Shown: one piece after another, positions 11,022-20,279 of the stretch
How the letters are laid out: every line of letters begins with the position of its first letter
Position numbering within the stretch: the stretch's first letter is position 1
Assembly: GCA_947492955.1 (NCBI GenBank)
Contig: CANLOV010000003.1
Coordinates: 276,592-340,591, forward strand
Source: an uncultured Cellulophaga sp.
Lineage (GTDB): Bacteria; Bacteroidota; Bacteroidia; Flavobacteriales; Flavobacteriaceae
Length of the DNA stretch: 64,000 nucleotides
Direction: 5' to 3'
Made by a program: the position numbers and the translations under genes
Notes under the pieces: generated by a model
What the model was told of the DNA's origin: nothing
What the model saw: only the letters and a program-made list of their open reading frames with translations
Databases searched by the model: none

Positions 11022-11633
11022 ATGGGGTTATTTGATAAGCTATTTGGGGGAGGTAAGAAAAAAGGTTCTCAAGAAACAGCAGAAGCAAGAGGGCTTCATA
11101 TGCCCGACCTTAAACTCCCTGTAGATGAAAAATTTACCATTAATTTTAAAAAGAATGGTGGTAAATTTATATACTGCGATTCGTTAAAAGAAGTAAAAAG
11201 TACACTTAAAAACATTATAGCAGAAAATAGTTGGGAAGAAGAGAGTTTCTTTTCTATGGATGAAAGGTTAGAAAAAAAGTTTTCTAAGGAGAATATAAAT
11301 TTCACTGCTAATCCTAAACAAAGTCCCGTATTTATAACAACTTGCGAATATTTAATTGCTCAAAATGGATCTATACTAATTTGTTCAAATCAAATTAATG
11401 ATAGAAAGCTAGATGAATTACCTAGTAATTTCATTGTTTATGCTACCACTAGTCAGTTAACAGATTCTATTGGAGAAGGTTTAAAAAACATTAAAAAGAA
11501 ATATACAAATCATATACCTGCAAATATTACTACCATAAAAAACTTCCAGGAAAAACCAGAAAATAAAGACAATTTTTTATCGTACGGAAGTAGTTCCAAA
11601 AATCTTTATCTTTTACTTTTGGAAGACTTGTAA
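11022..11633 (+). CDS. LUD (LutC/YkgG-type) domain protein
   Basis: The 203-residue protein starts MGLFDKLFGGGKKKGS and then shows the LUD-type core (FITTCEYLIAQNGSILICS, FIVYATTSQLTDSIGEGLKN). LutC relatives take part in lactate utilisation, but this gene has no lutA/lutB neighbours. It lies between ftsH and cdsA, as in many Flavobacteriia, which suggests a conserved but different role. It ends 1 base before cdsA, indicating a shared transcript. Confidence 0.75.
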   Translation: MGLFDKLFGGGKKKGSQETAEARGLHMPDLKLPVDEKFTINFKKNGGKFIYCDSLKEVKSTLKNIIAENSWEEESFFSMDERLEKKFSKENINFTANPKQSPVFITTCEYLIAQNGSILICSNQINDRKLDELPSNFIVYATTSQLTDSIGEGLKNIKKKYTNHIPANITTIKNFQEKPENKDNFLSYGSSSKNLYLLLLEDL

Positions 11634-11634
11634 T

Positions 11635-12456
11635 ATGAGAGAAATATTTAGACGATTAATTACCGGAGCAGTATTCGTTTTTTTACTGCTTTCTTCTATT
11701 TTTTTAAATTCAGATGCTTTTGATTTCTTATTTATGGTATTTGGACTAACTTGTATTTATGAATACAAGAGAATGGTAAGATTAAAAGGTTACTATATTT
11801 TTATTGCTTACTTAACATTATGGTGGATTTATATTTATTTAATAAATGATATAAGTACTACTTACAATACGATTGCCATTAATACTTTAATGGTATTAAC
11901 ACTAAGTATTAATAGTATATTATTATATTATCTATTTTCTAAAAAAGAGAAATTATTTAATAGCTTGCAAAAGTTTATCATTGGTATATTTTACATTGGA
12001 GGCGGAAGCATATTTTTAACTATGATTCCTTATAAAGAAAATACATTTGCAGAATTACTTATAATGGGTGTTTTTATTCTTATATGGGTTAACGATTCTT
12101 TTGCTTATTTAACAGGCAGAAGCTTTGGCAAAACAAAACTATTTCCATCTGTTTCTCCTAAAAAAACAATAGAAGGCGCAATTGGCGGATTTATTTTTGC
12201 TTTAATTGCTGCTTATATTATTTCTAATTTTGAATCTAACTTAACACTTATACAATGGCTAATTTTAGCTTCTGTAATTGTTATAACTGGTAATTTAGGA
12301 GACCTTATAGAATCTAAATTTAAAAGAACTGCTGGCGTAAAAGATAGCGGCGCAATTTTACCTGGACACGGTGGAATGTTAGATCGACTTGATAGTTTAA
12401 TTTTTGCAGCACCATTTGTTTATTTAACACTAAATATTTTTACCTATGTTTCATAA
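11635..12456 (+). CDS. cdsA: Phosphatidate cytidylyltransferase
   Basis: It makes CDP-diacylglycerol from phosphatidic acid and CTP, the branch point of phospholipid synthesis, in the inner membrane. The 273-residue protein has about seven hydrophobic helices and the complete C-terminal signature: SKFKRTAGVKDSGAILPGHG then GMLDRLDS, preceded by SVSPKKTIEGAIGG. It starts 1 base after the LUD gene and overlaps psd by 11 bases, so translation is probably coupled. Confidence 0.95.
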   Translation: MREIFRRLITGAVFVFLLLSSIFLNSDAFDFLFMVFGLTCIYEYKRMVRLKGYYIFIAYLTLWWIYIYLINDISTTYNTIAINTLMVLTLSINSILLYYLFSKKEKLFNSLQKFIIGIFYIGGGSIFLTMIPYKENTFAELLIMGVFILIWVNDSFAYLTGRSFGKTKLFPSVSPKKTIEGAIGGFIFALIAAYIISNFESNLTLIQWLILASVIVITGNLGDLIESKFKRTAGVKDSGAILPGHGGMLDRLDSLIFAAPFVYLTLNIFTYVS

Positions 12457-13114
12457 AGAAGGCCAAAAAATTATATTGGTAACTTTTTTCATTGTTTGTG
12501 CAATTGTACTCTTAGCTCATTTCTATATAGATATAACATGGCTAAAGTATGCATTACACGCACTAGCATTAATTATTTTAATATTAATACTGCAATTCTT
12601 TAGAAACCCTAAACGTGTTATTACTCAAAGTTTTGATGAAATAGTAGCCCCTGTAGATGGTAAAGTAGTGGTTATTGAAGAGGTTGAAGAACCAGAATAT
12701 TTTAAGGGAAAAAGAAAACAAGTATCTATTTTTATGTCGCCTATTAACGTACATGTTACTAGATATGCTGCAAGTGGAGTTATAAAATTTTCTAAATATC
12801 ATCCTGGAAAATATTTAGTTGCTTGGCACCCTAAGGCTAGTGAAGAAAATGAACGTACCACCGTTGTTATTAACACTCCTAAATTTGGCGATATCTTATA
12901 TAGACAAATAGCTGGTGCTCTAGCAAGACGTATTGTAAACTACGCTGAAGTTGGCGATAGTGTACAACAAGGACAAGATGCTGGTTTTATAAAATTTGGT
13001 TCTAGAGTAGATTTGTTCTTACCTTTAGATTGTGCTATTACTGTTAAACTAAACCAAAAAGTAACAGGAAACAAAACATGTATAGCAGCTCTTGTAGAGA
13101 CGAATGAAGAATAA
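12446..13114 (+). CDS. psd: Phosphatidylserine decarboxylase proenzyme
   Basis: It converts phosphatidylserine to phosphatidylethanolamine. The 222-residue protein is the short form: two N-terminal hydrophobic segments (about 8-25 and 30-48), a core with DEIVAPVDGKVVVIEEV and SIFMSPINVHVTRYAASG, and the self-cleavage site near the C-terminus in FIKFGSRVDLFLP, where Ser of the Gly-Ser pair becomes the pyruvoyl group. It overlaps cdsA (11 bases) and the acyl-CoA-binding gene (11 bases), forming a tight phospholipid operon. Confidence 0.93.
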   Translation: MFHKEGQKIILVTFFIVCAIVLLAHFYIDITWLKYALHALALIILILILQFFRNPKRVITQSFDEIVAPVDGKVVVIEEVEEPEYFKGKRKQVSIFMSPINVHVTRYAASGVIKFSKYHPGKYLVAWHPKASEENERTTVVINTPKFGDILYRQIAGALARRIVNYAEVGDSVQQGQDAGFIKFGSRVDLFLPLDCAITVKLNQKVTGNKTCIAALVETNEE

Positions 13115-13361
13115 AAAGCTAAAAGAAGATTTTATAAAAGCAGTAGAATATGCTAAAACATATCCTAGTGCTATACCTGCCGATATTAAATTAAAATTTT
13201 ATGCTTACTATAAAATAGCTAGTAAAAATTTTGACCGTCCAGGCAGCAAAACACCTTTAGTTAATGCTTTTAAGGCTAATGCTCTTATACAAGCTAATAA
13301 TATTAGTAGGGAAAAAGCCATGAAATTATACATAGCCCTGGTAAAAAAAGAACTTAAATAA
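13104..13361 (+). CDS. Acyl-CoA-binding protein
   Basis: The 85-residue protein is a complete ACBP domain: LKEDFIKAVEYAKTYPS, then KLKFYAYYKIASKNFDRPGS (related to the family YGLYKQATxG...RPG region) and the C-terminal helix REKAMKLYIALVKKEL. ACBPs bind long-chain acyl-CoA esters and buffer or deliver them. It ends the CdsA-Psd operon with an 11-base overlap, consistent with a role in lipid supply. The final codon abuts the next gene on the other strand. Confidence 0.92.
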   Translation: MKNKKLKEDFIKAVEYAKTYPSAIPADIKLKFYAYYKIASKNFDRPGSKTPLVNAFKANALIQANNISREKAMKLYIALVKKELK

Positions 13362-13807
13362 TTACAATTCTATTTCTACAATTCTATTATCTGATAATGT
13401 TTTAAAACCTAATTCTTTTACAGTTATATTTTCAATAGAACCAAAATCGCAGCATTGATTAGTTTTAGGTAGATTATACGTAAAAGACATCTCTATTACA
13501 TTTTGCCTTCTATACTAAGCCTTACTTCCTCTTTATATACTTCTCTAATAGAGATACTACCTATATTATTTTCTTTAGAAAAATTAAATTCAAACAGAAT
13601 AGGCTCATTATTAAAATCTGTAACCTTAATATCATCAATACTTATTTCTTTATTAAGTATATAATTTTCTTTTGTTTCCGAATCTATCAACCTTATATTA
13701 AACCCTGAAGCTGCACATAATACAGCAGAGCAATCTGGTTCTTTACTTGTTTCATTACAAGACGTTGCTAATGTAAGTATCAATAATATTTGTACTATTT
13801 TTTTCAT
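13362..13807 (-). pseudogene. Small lipoprotein gene interrupted by a -1 frameshift
   Basis: The first part (13496-13807, 103 codons) encodes a lipoprotein signal MKKIVQILLILTLATSCNET and a soluble domain, stopping after LSIEGKM. In the -1 frame, reading continues directly from the same site as NVIEMSFTYNLPKTNQCCDF and on to VEIEL, with a stop at 13362-13364. The two parts join at an AAAA run (about 13501-13504). One extra A would restore a protein of about 148 residues. This could be a sequencing error, a real loss, or slippage. Function is unknown. Confidence 0.6.
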
Positions 13808-13873
13808 AATATAATCTTATATCACAAAGAGTATAAATTATACAAATGGTTGCGTAAAATAATTTTAGGAAAT

Positions 13874-14698
13874 TTATGCTTTAAATAAGCCCTGACGTTC
13901 TGCCCATTCTGTCCAAGAACCATCATATATATACTTATTATTTTTTAACACCTTTTCACTTGCCAATAATACAATACAAGCTGTAATTCCCGAACCACAA
14001 CTAAAAACAATATCTTGATTTTTAATATTCTTAAATATTTTAATTAAATCTTCTTCATTTTTATATGTTCCGTTCTCTTGCAAAACATCTTTATAGTGGA
14101 TATTAATGGCATTAGGAATATGCCCACTCTTTAGATTTTTCCTAGGATCATCTTCAGTCCCCACAAAGCGTCCGTTAGAACGTGCATCAATTAAAAGCAT
14201 TTTCTTTTCTGATATATTGCTAACAATATCATCATACGATTTAATATTAACTTGCTCTTTAAGAGCTCTAAAATTCCCTATACTATGCTCTTTATTATGA
14301 AATTTTTCTGTAGGATAGCCTTTATTAATCCATTCTGGCAAACCGCCATCTAATACAGATACCTTTTTATGCCCTAAAGCTTTAAACATCCACCAAACTC
14401 TAGGACTTGTATAAATACCTAAATTATCATAAACTATAATATGAGAAGTATTGTTAATACCTAATTCTCTAGATTCTTTTTGAAACTGAGCTATGGAAGG
14501 AAACATATTTGGTAATTCGCTTTCTTTATTTGAAAATTTTAACTTTAAATCAAAGAATTTAGCAGTTGGTATAACTTTAGCTTTACAAACAGGAATAACA
14601 CGATGGGCTGTAGCAACAAAGCTAGTATCTAATACAATTATATCCTCTTTATGTAAATTATCCTTAAGCCACGCTACAGAAACTATATTTTCTAACAT
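13874..14698 (-). CDS. Sulfurtransferase, two rhodanese domains (SseA type)
   Basis: The 274-residue protein has two rhodanese domains (about 5-125 and 155-270). The catalytic Cys is in FSCGSGITACIVLLAS, whose loop CGSGITAC matches the 3-mercaptopyruvate sulfurtransferase type rather than thiosulfate sulfurtransferase (CRKGVTA). CH2A-like features include DARSNGRFVGTEDDPRKN and SGHIPNAINI. It would transfer sulfur from 3-mercaptopyruvate to an acceptor such as thioredoxin or cyanide. A hydrolase gene on the same strand lies 14 bases upstream. Confidence 0.9.
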   Translation of the reverse strand: MLENIVSVAWLKDNLHKEDIIVLDTSFVATAHRVIPVCKAKVIPTAKFFDLKLKFSNKESELPNMFPSIAQFQKESRELGINNTSHIIVYDNLGIYTSPRVWWMFKALGHKKVSVLDGGLPEWINKGYPTEKFHNKEHSIGNFRALKEQVNIKSYDDIVSNISEKKMLLIDARSNGRFVGTEDDPRKNLKSGHIPNAINIHYKDVLQENGTYKNEEDLIKIFKNIKNQDIVFSCGSGITACIVLLASEKVLKNNKYIYDGSWTEWAERQGLFKA

Positions 14699-14712
14699 TT
14701 TAATTGTTTAAT

Positions 14713-15264
14713 TTAAGATGTAATTTTTTTAATTAGGTTAGCTAATATTTTTTGTCCTTCTTCCCAAATACCTAATTGAGATTCGGAGTTTATGTGCCCT
14801 AGTTTTCCAACACTAACAAACTTACTCTCCCATTTATTTGCAAAAAACCTTGCTCTTTCTATACTTATATAATTATCGTTTTCACTACAAACTACAATAG
14901 ATGGTATTTTTATTTTTTGCAATGGCATTGGAGCAAAAGACCTTACAACATCTGGTGTATGACTAGGAGAATCTACATCTGCAGGCGCTACTAACATAAC
15001 TCCTTTTATATTAGTATTTTCATATATAAGCAACCAATGAAGCACTAAAGAAACTGCCAAACTATGCGCTATTAAAATAATTTGTTCGTCTGATTTATTT
15101 ATATGCTCATTAAGGCGTTGTACCCATAAATCTTTACTAGGTGTATCCCAATTATCTTGTTCTACTCTATCTGTATTTTTAAGTGTATTGCACCAATAAG
15201 TTTGCCAATGATCCTCTCCTGAACCTCCTAGCCCAGGAACTATTAACAATTTATACTCACTCAT
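14713..15264 (-). CDS. Alpha/beta hydrolase, RBBP9/YdeN family
   Basis: The 183-residue protein begins with the family pattern LLIVPGLGGSGEDHWQTYW. The nucleophile elbow is in ILIAHSLAVSLVLHWL (Ser in HSL), the catalytic Asp is probably in VVCSENDNYISIERAR, and the His in LGHINSESQLGIW. These small serine hydrolases have poorly known substrates. It precedes the sulfurtransferase gene by 14 bases on the same strand, so the two may share a transcript. Confidence 0.88.
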   Translation of the reverse strand: MSEYKLLIVPGLGGSGEDHWQTYWCNTLKNTDRVEQDNWDTPSKDLWVQRLNEHINKSDEQIILIAHSLAVSLVLHWLLIYENTNIKGVMLVAPADVDSPSHTPDVVRSFAPMPLQKIKIPSIVVCSENDNYISIERARFFANKWESKFVSVGKLGHINSESQLGIWEEGQKILANLIKKITS

Positions 15265-15502
15265 AAATATTACTTTATTACCTCTATTCTCTAAATATAA
15301 TTCTAAAATACAATTAAATATTCTCTTTTTATTGCTGATACATTTCTGAAAAGTAAAATCTAATCTCTTAAAGAAAATACAAGTTTTGTTAAATCTCTAC
15401 TAAAATGTTAGCTAAACATTAGTTATAGATTAACTCATCGTAAATGGCATATATAGGGAATATTCTTTGATACTTTCTGTATCTAATATAAAAACAAATC
15501 AC

Positions 15503-16204
15503 ATGAAAAAATTAGTATTCTTTACAGCATTATTAGCTTTTGGTTTTTCAACAGCTCAACAATCTAAAAAAAATGAAAAACTAACACTAAAAAAAGACAC
15601 TTGGTATTTGGGAGGAGATGCTTCTTTTAGGGATTCTAACAATGAACTCCTTAGAAATGATACTATTAGAAATAGGAATAACAGATATCGATTTAACATT
15701 AGCCCAAAAGTAGGCTACTTTATTCAAGATAATTTACTAGTAGGACTAGGTGTTAATTATAGGTATGGCAAAAATAAAAGTACAAATATGTATACCAATG
15801 AAAATAACGAATTAACTTCAGAAAAATACTGCAATACGGACGAATCATTAGGCATCTTTAGCTACTTAAGAAAATATATTCCAATCTCTAAAAATTTAGC
15901 TTTATTTATACAAGGAGAAGTAAAATATAATGAAAATTGGCACAAAATAGAAGACGATGGCGTTCTTTATAACAGTTATAAAGATCATGAAACATTTATA
16001 GGTTTTAGACCTGGGATCACCTATTTTATTTCTAAAAAATTAGCTTTAGAAACCAATCTAGGGCGAATTGGTTATAGTATTGGCAAAGGAACTAATAAAA
16101 ATATTAATGAAACTAACGAACCTAAAATGGAAGATAAGTATAATTCTTTCGATTTTTCTTTTAACTCAACAGATTTAAATTTTGGTTTTGCTTATTATTT
16201 TTAA
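15503..16204 (+). CDS. Outer membrane beta-barrel protein
   Basis: A 233-residue protein with a signal peptide (MKKLVFFTALLAFGFSTAQQ) and alternating patterns typical of a small barrel (YRFNISPKVGYFIQDNLLVG, FIGFRPGITYFISKKLALET), ending in an aromatic residue (LNFGFAYYF) as outer-membrane barrels do. The ATG at 15503 is used because it begins the signal peptide; an upstream in-frame ATG at 15467 would bury it. The 238-base gap before it holds no gene. A strong terminator follows. Ligand or function is unknown. Confidence 0.85.
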   Translation: MKKLVFFTALLAFGFSTAQQSKKNEKLTLKKDTWYLGGDASFRDSNNELLRNDTIRNRNNRYRFNISPKVGYFIQDNLLVGLGVNYRYGKNKSTNMYTNENNELTSEKYCNTDESLGIFSYLRKYIPISKNLALFIQGEVKYNENWHKIEDDGVLYNSYKDHETFIGFRPGITYFISKKLALETNLGRIGYSIGKGTNKNINETNEPKMEDKYNSFDFSFNSTDLNFGFAYYF

Positions 16205-16218
16205 TTTTATAAAATAAG

Positions 16219-16255
16219 AAGCCTTCAAATACTAATGATTAGTATTTGAAGGCTT
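16219..16255. terminator. Strong bidirectional terminator hairpin
   Basis: Arms of 18 bases (16219-16236 starting AAGCCTTCAAATACTAAT, and 16238-16255) are perfectly complementary around a single central G. It lies between the barrel gene (plus strand) and the hybrid kinase (minus strand), so it could end both transcripts. Confidence 0.8.
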
Positions 16256-16301
16256 TATAAATTCTTGTTAATTTATATAATATATTATGCAGTATCCGCG
16301 C

Positions 16302-18293
16302 TTAACTACTCAATGCTATCATTGCTTTTTCTAAAAAACAAACCAAATCATTACTAGTTTTTTTAATTTTAACACTATTAGCTACTTGTACCTCCTTTTC
16401 AATAGTTGAGCATAATATCCTTCCTTTATCAAAGTGAAAAACTCCAAAAGTGCCCATAATTAAATGTACTTTCTCTTTTAAGGCTTCTAAATTGTTACTC
16501 GCTATTGCTTCTTTTATATCTAATATATCTTGCGGAGTTCTTTCTAAAAAATATCCTGTAATTTCATTTACAAAATCTTCTCCTTCTTTAATTTTTAGTC
16601 TTTTAATTATTTCTTTAAAATCATCAAATTTTACTTCTCTATTAAATTCACTATCACTACTAACATTCTTATATTTTAATACTGTTTTTATTAAATCTTG
16701 CTCTGTGTAAGGTTTTGTAATATAATCTACCATACCCATTGCTATACATTTTTCCTTTTCCCCAACTAAGGAATGTGCAGAACATGCTATTATAGGTATA
16801 TTTATTTTTAAATCTTCTCTCATTTTTTCTGTAGTAGCAAACCCATCTAATACTGGCATTTGTAAATCCATTAAAATTAAATCATAACTATTATCGGTTA
16901 TCACATCTAGGGCTACTTGTCCATTTTCTGCCACATCAATACTTGCTCCCCACCTACTTAAATATGTTTTTGCTAAAATTTGATTATGAATATTATCCTC
17001 TACTAATAATATACTAAGATTGGCTAACACTTCTTTATCTTCTGTAACAACAGGAAGAACAATTTCTGTATTAGACGCTACTTTTGGCATATCAAAAACA
17101 ATATTAAAAGTAAACTCTGAGCCTTTACCAACACTACTAAGCACATTAATTTTTCCCTTATACAAACGTACAAGCATACTAACTATGCTTAAGCCTAAAC
17201 CTGTGCCTCCATAAAACCTTGTTGTAGATGTTTCTGCTTGCGAAAAACGCTCAAAAATTGAATCTAATTTATCTTTAGGAATACCAATACCTGTATCTTT
17301 TACAGTAAAAGACACTTTTACTTTAGTTTCTTTAATAAAATCTACAATAGCTCTTAATTCTACACTTCCTTTATTAGTAAATTTAATTGCATTACTAATT
17401 AAATTAATAAAAATTTGAATAAGCCTTGTCTCATCTCCTAATACATAATTTGGTATTTCATTATCTATGGTAGAAATAAGCTTAACACCTTTTTCTTTTG
17501 CTATTTGTGCTTGTAAATTAATTACATGGTGTATAAGCTTATGTAAAGAGATTGGTGTTTTCTCTAAAATAACATTACCACTTTCTAACTTAGATACATC
17601 TAATATATCATTAATTATTACTTTTAAATTCTGAGAAGAAACTGCTATTATATCTAAATAATCTAATTGCTCTTTTGTTAATACCGTCTTCTTTAACACA
17701 TCATTAAAACCTATTATGGCATTTAAAGGTGTTCTAATTTCATGACTCATGTTAGATAAAAACTCATCTTTTATGCTAGATAGTTTTTCTATTTCAAATT
17801 TCTCGCGTCTTAACCTAATAAGATTCATAAGCGTCTTGGAAATTAACTCCATTATTTTTCGCTTTTCGTTGGTTAAGTTTTTAGGAATAGAATCTATAGC
17901 ACATAATGCTCCGATTGCCGCCCCTTCCATATCTACCAATGGTGCTCCTGCGTAAAACCTAATTCTTGGATCAGCAATAACTAACGGGTTATTTTTAAAC
18001 CTATCGTCTTCTAAAGTATCTTGAATCTCGAAAACCTCTTCGCCCATTATTGCATATTGACAAAAGGAAATATTCCTAGGGGTATCTTTTACATTAGAAC
18101 CACTATTAGATTTAAACCACTGTCTATTTTCATCTACAAGAGTAACCATACAACTTGATACGCCTAAAATATCACTAGCTAATTCTGTTAGATTATCAAA
18201 CATTTCCTCTTTCTCCGTATCTAGTATAGAGTAGTATTTAAGCCTTTCTAAACGAAATGATTCATTTTCTGGAATTGGGGGAGAGATGTTCAT
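16302..18293 (-). CDS. Hybrid sensor histidine kinase with receiver and Hpt domains
   Basis: The 663-residue protein contains a GAF domain (about 20-160), a dimerisation/phosphoacceptor helix with FLSNMSHEIRTPLNAIIGF, an HATPase domain (N box FINLISNAIKFT, G1 DTGIGIP, G2 YGGTGLGLSIV), a receiver (phospho-Asp in LILMDLQMPVLDGF), and a C-terminal Hpt-like domain with His in KVHLIMGTFGVFHF. It thus has all relays of a phosphorelay in one chain, and no transmembrane segment is evident. The GAF domain with its Cys-containing NISFCQYAIMG could sense a small molecule or redox state. No dedicated regulator gene is adjacent. Confidence 0.92.
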   Translation of the reverse strand: MNISPPIPENESFRLERLKYYSILDTEKEEMFDNLTELASDILGVSSCMVTLVDENRQWFKSNSGSNVKDTPRNISFCQYAIMGEEVFEIQDTLEDDRFKNNPLVIADPRIRFYAGAPLVDMEGAAIGALCAIDSIPKNLTNEKRKIMELISKTLMNLIRLRREKFEIEKLSSIKDEFLSNMSHEIRTPLNAIIGFNDVLKKTVLTKEQLDYLDIIAVSSQNLKVIINDILDVSKLESGNVILEKTPISLHKLIHHVINLQAQIAKEKGVKLISTIDNEIPNYVLGDETRLIQIFINLISNAIKFTNKGSVELRAIVDFIKETKVKVSFTVKDTGIGIPKDKLDSIFERFSQAETSTTRFYGGTGLGLSIVSMLVRLYKGKINVLSSVGKGSEFTFNIVFDMPKVASNTEIVLPVVTEDKEVLANLSILLVEDNIHNQILAKTYLSRWGASIDVAENGQVALDVITDNSYDLILMDLQMPVLDGFATTEKMREDLKINIPIIACSAHSLVGEKEKCIAMGMVDYITKPYTEQDLIKTVLKYKNVSSDSEFNREVKFDDFKEIIKRLKIKEGEDFVNEITGYFLERTPQDILDIKEAIASNNLEALKEKVHLIMGTFGVFHFDKGRILCSTIEKEVQVANSVKIKKTSNDLVCFLEKAMIALSS

Positions 18294-18337
18294 AATAATA
18301 ACGTATATAATATTTTAACGCTATTTTTCCTTCAATA

Positions 18338-18796
18338 TTACATAATTCCTACATATATACTTGCTTCTCCGTTTGTTGGGTTTATTGCTTTTTCTCCATA
18401 TACTTCAAAATCTGCTTTATAACTTCTATTTAAATTTTGCTTCCAAATACTGGTCCAAACATCGTAAACAGCATTTTTAGTTAAATCTCCTTTTGCTATA
18501 AATTTTTTATAAACGCCTTCGTTAAAACTCATACCAACCATGCCTTCTGGAACATCTTTTAAATCTTTTACTTTACAGCCTAATAATGCCGTATAGGGTT
18601 TTAAATGATCACCTTCATACGCTGTGTAAACAGCATAAATATCATTGGTTAATTTATTTGGTATGCTATTTAAAATGTCATCGTTCATAAACTTATTCCA
18701 TAGAGCACCTATATCTCTTGCTGCCTCACCGTTTAAATTAGAGGTTCTTACTTTTATACCTATTACTTTAAATGATTCTATTTTTATATTACCCAT
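18338..18796 (-). CDS. GyrI-like / effector-binding domain protein
   Basis: The 152-residue protein resembles the stand-alone AraC effector-binding (GyrI-like, SOUL-related) fold: FKVIGIKVRTSN near the start, AVYTAYEGDHLKPYTALLGC in the middle, and YKADFEVYGEKAINPTNGEA followed by SIYVGI at the end. The start at 18796 (MGNIKIESFKVIGIKV) is preferred over an upstream in-frame ATG. Such proteins bind small ligands; no DNA-binding domain is attached. It follows an NTF2-like gene by 11 bases on the same strand. Confidence 0.8.
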   Translation of the reverse strand: MGNIKIESFKVIGIKVRTSNLNGEAARDIGALWNKFMNDDILNSIPNKLTNDIYAVYTAYEGDHLKPYTALLGCKVKDLKDVPEGMVGMSFNEGVYKKFIAKGDLTKNAVYDVWTSIWKQNLNRSYKADFEVYGEKAINPTNGEASIYVGIM

Positions 18797-18807
18797 AATT
18801 CTAATAT

Positions 18808-19206
18808 TTAAACAATTGTTTGATACATAATACTTGTAATTAACCAATTACCATTGTCTTTAGATAAAGACACATAATCGCAACCCCATGCACGAGGTGC
18901 CCACTCTAATTCTATTTTAACTACAGCTATTTTATCTTGTAGATCCAAAAGCGTTGTATTACAAGTACCATTAGGCATTATTTTTTTTAAATTATAAGTT
19001 GCTGCCCATTGCTTTATTTCTTTGTAATTATGAATAGACTTATCTAACCATTTATCATTTTCAAAATCATAAATAAACCCAATTTTTACACATTCTGGAG
19101 AAAAATAATCATTTACCAATTGGGGTTTTACTTCTTTAAAAGCTTGTACATACTTTTCTGCTATTGCAGTTACTACTTGTTCTTCTTTTCCTATTTCTGC
19201 TATCAT
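18808..19206 (-). CDS. NTF2-like (putative lumazine-binding / SnoaL-type) protein
   Basis: The 132-residue protein fits the cone-shaped NTF2-like fold: an N-terminal helix (EEQVVTAIAEKYVQAFKEV), then DYFSPECVKIGFIYD and a C-terminal beta meander (VVKIELEWAPRAWGCDYVSL, NWLITSIMYQT). Members range from enzymes to ligand-binding proteins, and nothing here shows a catalytic role. It is upstream of the GyrI-like gene, probably in a two-gene unit. Confidence 0.75.
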   Translation of the reverse strand: MIAEIGKEEQVVTAIAEKYVQAFKEVKPQLVNDYFSPECVKIGFIYDFENDKWLDKSIHNYKEIKQWAATYNLKKIMPNGTCNTTLLDLQDKIAVVKIELEWAPRAWGCDYVSLSKDNGNWLITSIMYQTIV

Positions 19207-19293
19207 ACTTTTATTATGGTTTTACATATTAATACCATAAAAGTAAAATCTAACGATGCCAAACAATGTCAGGGGTAATTTTTATTTATAAAA

Positions 19294-19319
19294 AAAGGCA
19301 CCTTTATAAAGGTGCCTTT
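19294..19319 (-). terminator. Terminator downstream of folD
   Basis: A 26-base perfect palindrome, arms of 13 bases beginning AAAGGCACCTTTA, lies 24 bases past the folD stop codon. On the minus strand it is followed by an A/T-rich tract with T runs. Confidence 0.75.
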
Positions 19320-19342
19320 GTAAAAATCTATGAAAGAGATTT

Positions 19343-20230
19343 TTATTTTTTCTTACTAATATGTCTCTCTCTGGCTAATAATGTGTTTTTTAATAGCATT
19401 GCTATAGTCATTGGACCTACACCTCCAGGTACTGGTGTAATAAAAGATGCTTTTTTACTTACACTCTCAAAATCTACATCACCTGCTAACCTGTAACCAT
19501 TCTTTTTAGTTTGATCTGGCACTCTGGTAATTCCTACATCAATTACCACTACATCTTCTTTTACCATATCTCCTGTTAAGAATTCGGAAATACCAATAGC
19601 AGCTACAACAATATCTGCCCTTTTTGTAATTTCTTTTAAATCTTTAGATCTACTATGAACTACAGTAACTGTTGCATCGCCTGCTTTACGCTTTTGACTC
19701 ATTAAAATACTCATGGGTCTACCAACAATATGGCTTCTTCCTAAGACAACTACGTTTTTGCCAGATGTTTCTACCTGATACCTTTCTAATAACTCCATAA
19801 TACCATAGGGTGTTGCTGGTAAAAAGGTAGGTAAATCTAAAGCCATTTTACCTACATTGGTAGGATGAAAACCATCTACATCTTTATCGGTATCTATAGC
19901 CATTAAAATTTTTTGCTCATCTATTTGATCAGGCAAAGGCAACTGAACTATAAATCCATCGATATCATCATTAGTATTTAGTTCGTTTATTTTTTCTAAC
20001 AACTCTTCTTCTGAAGTATATTCTGGTAATTCAATTAACGTAGAATTAAATCCTATTTTTTCACATGCTTTTACTTTTGCATTTACATAGGTCATACTTG
20101 CGCCATCACTCCCAACTAATACAGCTGCTAAATGTGGCACTTTTTCTTTACGCTCTTTCATTTTTACTACCTCGGCAGTAATTTCTTCTTTTATCTGATT
20201 CGATATTTTTTTACCGTCTAATAACTCCAT
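19343..20230 (-). CDS. folD: Bifunctional methylenetetrahydrofolate dehydrogenase/cyclohydrolase
   Basis: FolD interconverts 5,10-methylene-, methenyl- and 10-formyl-tetrahydrofolate with NADP+. The 295-residue protein has the catalytic Lys region [17 protein letters not shown], the signature [12 protein letters not shown], the cofactor region [18 protein letters not shown], and the C-terminal motif [20 protein letters not shown]. Length is normal. It lies 49 bases downstream of ffh on the same strand. Confidence 0.97.
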   Translation of the reverse strand: MELLDGKKISNQIKEEITAEVVKMKERKEKVPHLAAVLVGSDGASMTYVNAKVKACEKIGFNSTLIELPEYTSEEELLEKINELNTNDDIDGFIVQLPLPDQIDEQKILMAIDTDKDVDGFHPTNVGKMALDLPTFLPATPYGIMELLERYQVETSGKNVVVLGRSHIVGRPMSILMSQKRKAGDATVTVVHSRSKDLKEITKRADIVVAAIGISEFLTGDMVKEDVVVIDVGITRVPDQTKKNGYRLAGDVDFESVSKKASFITPVPGGVGPMTIAMLLKNTLLARERHISKKK

Positions 20231-20279
20231 TGTCTATTATCGTGAGTTTATATTTTATATTTATTTAATGGCTGATAAT

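Noticed and set aside
15398-15425. Palindrome-like sequence ATGTTAGCTAAACAT upstream of the beta-barrel gene
   Set aside because: The arms are only five bases and the centre is asymmetric; such matches are frequent in A/T-rich DNA.
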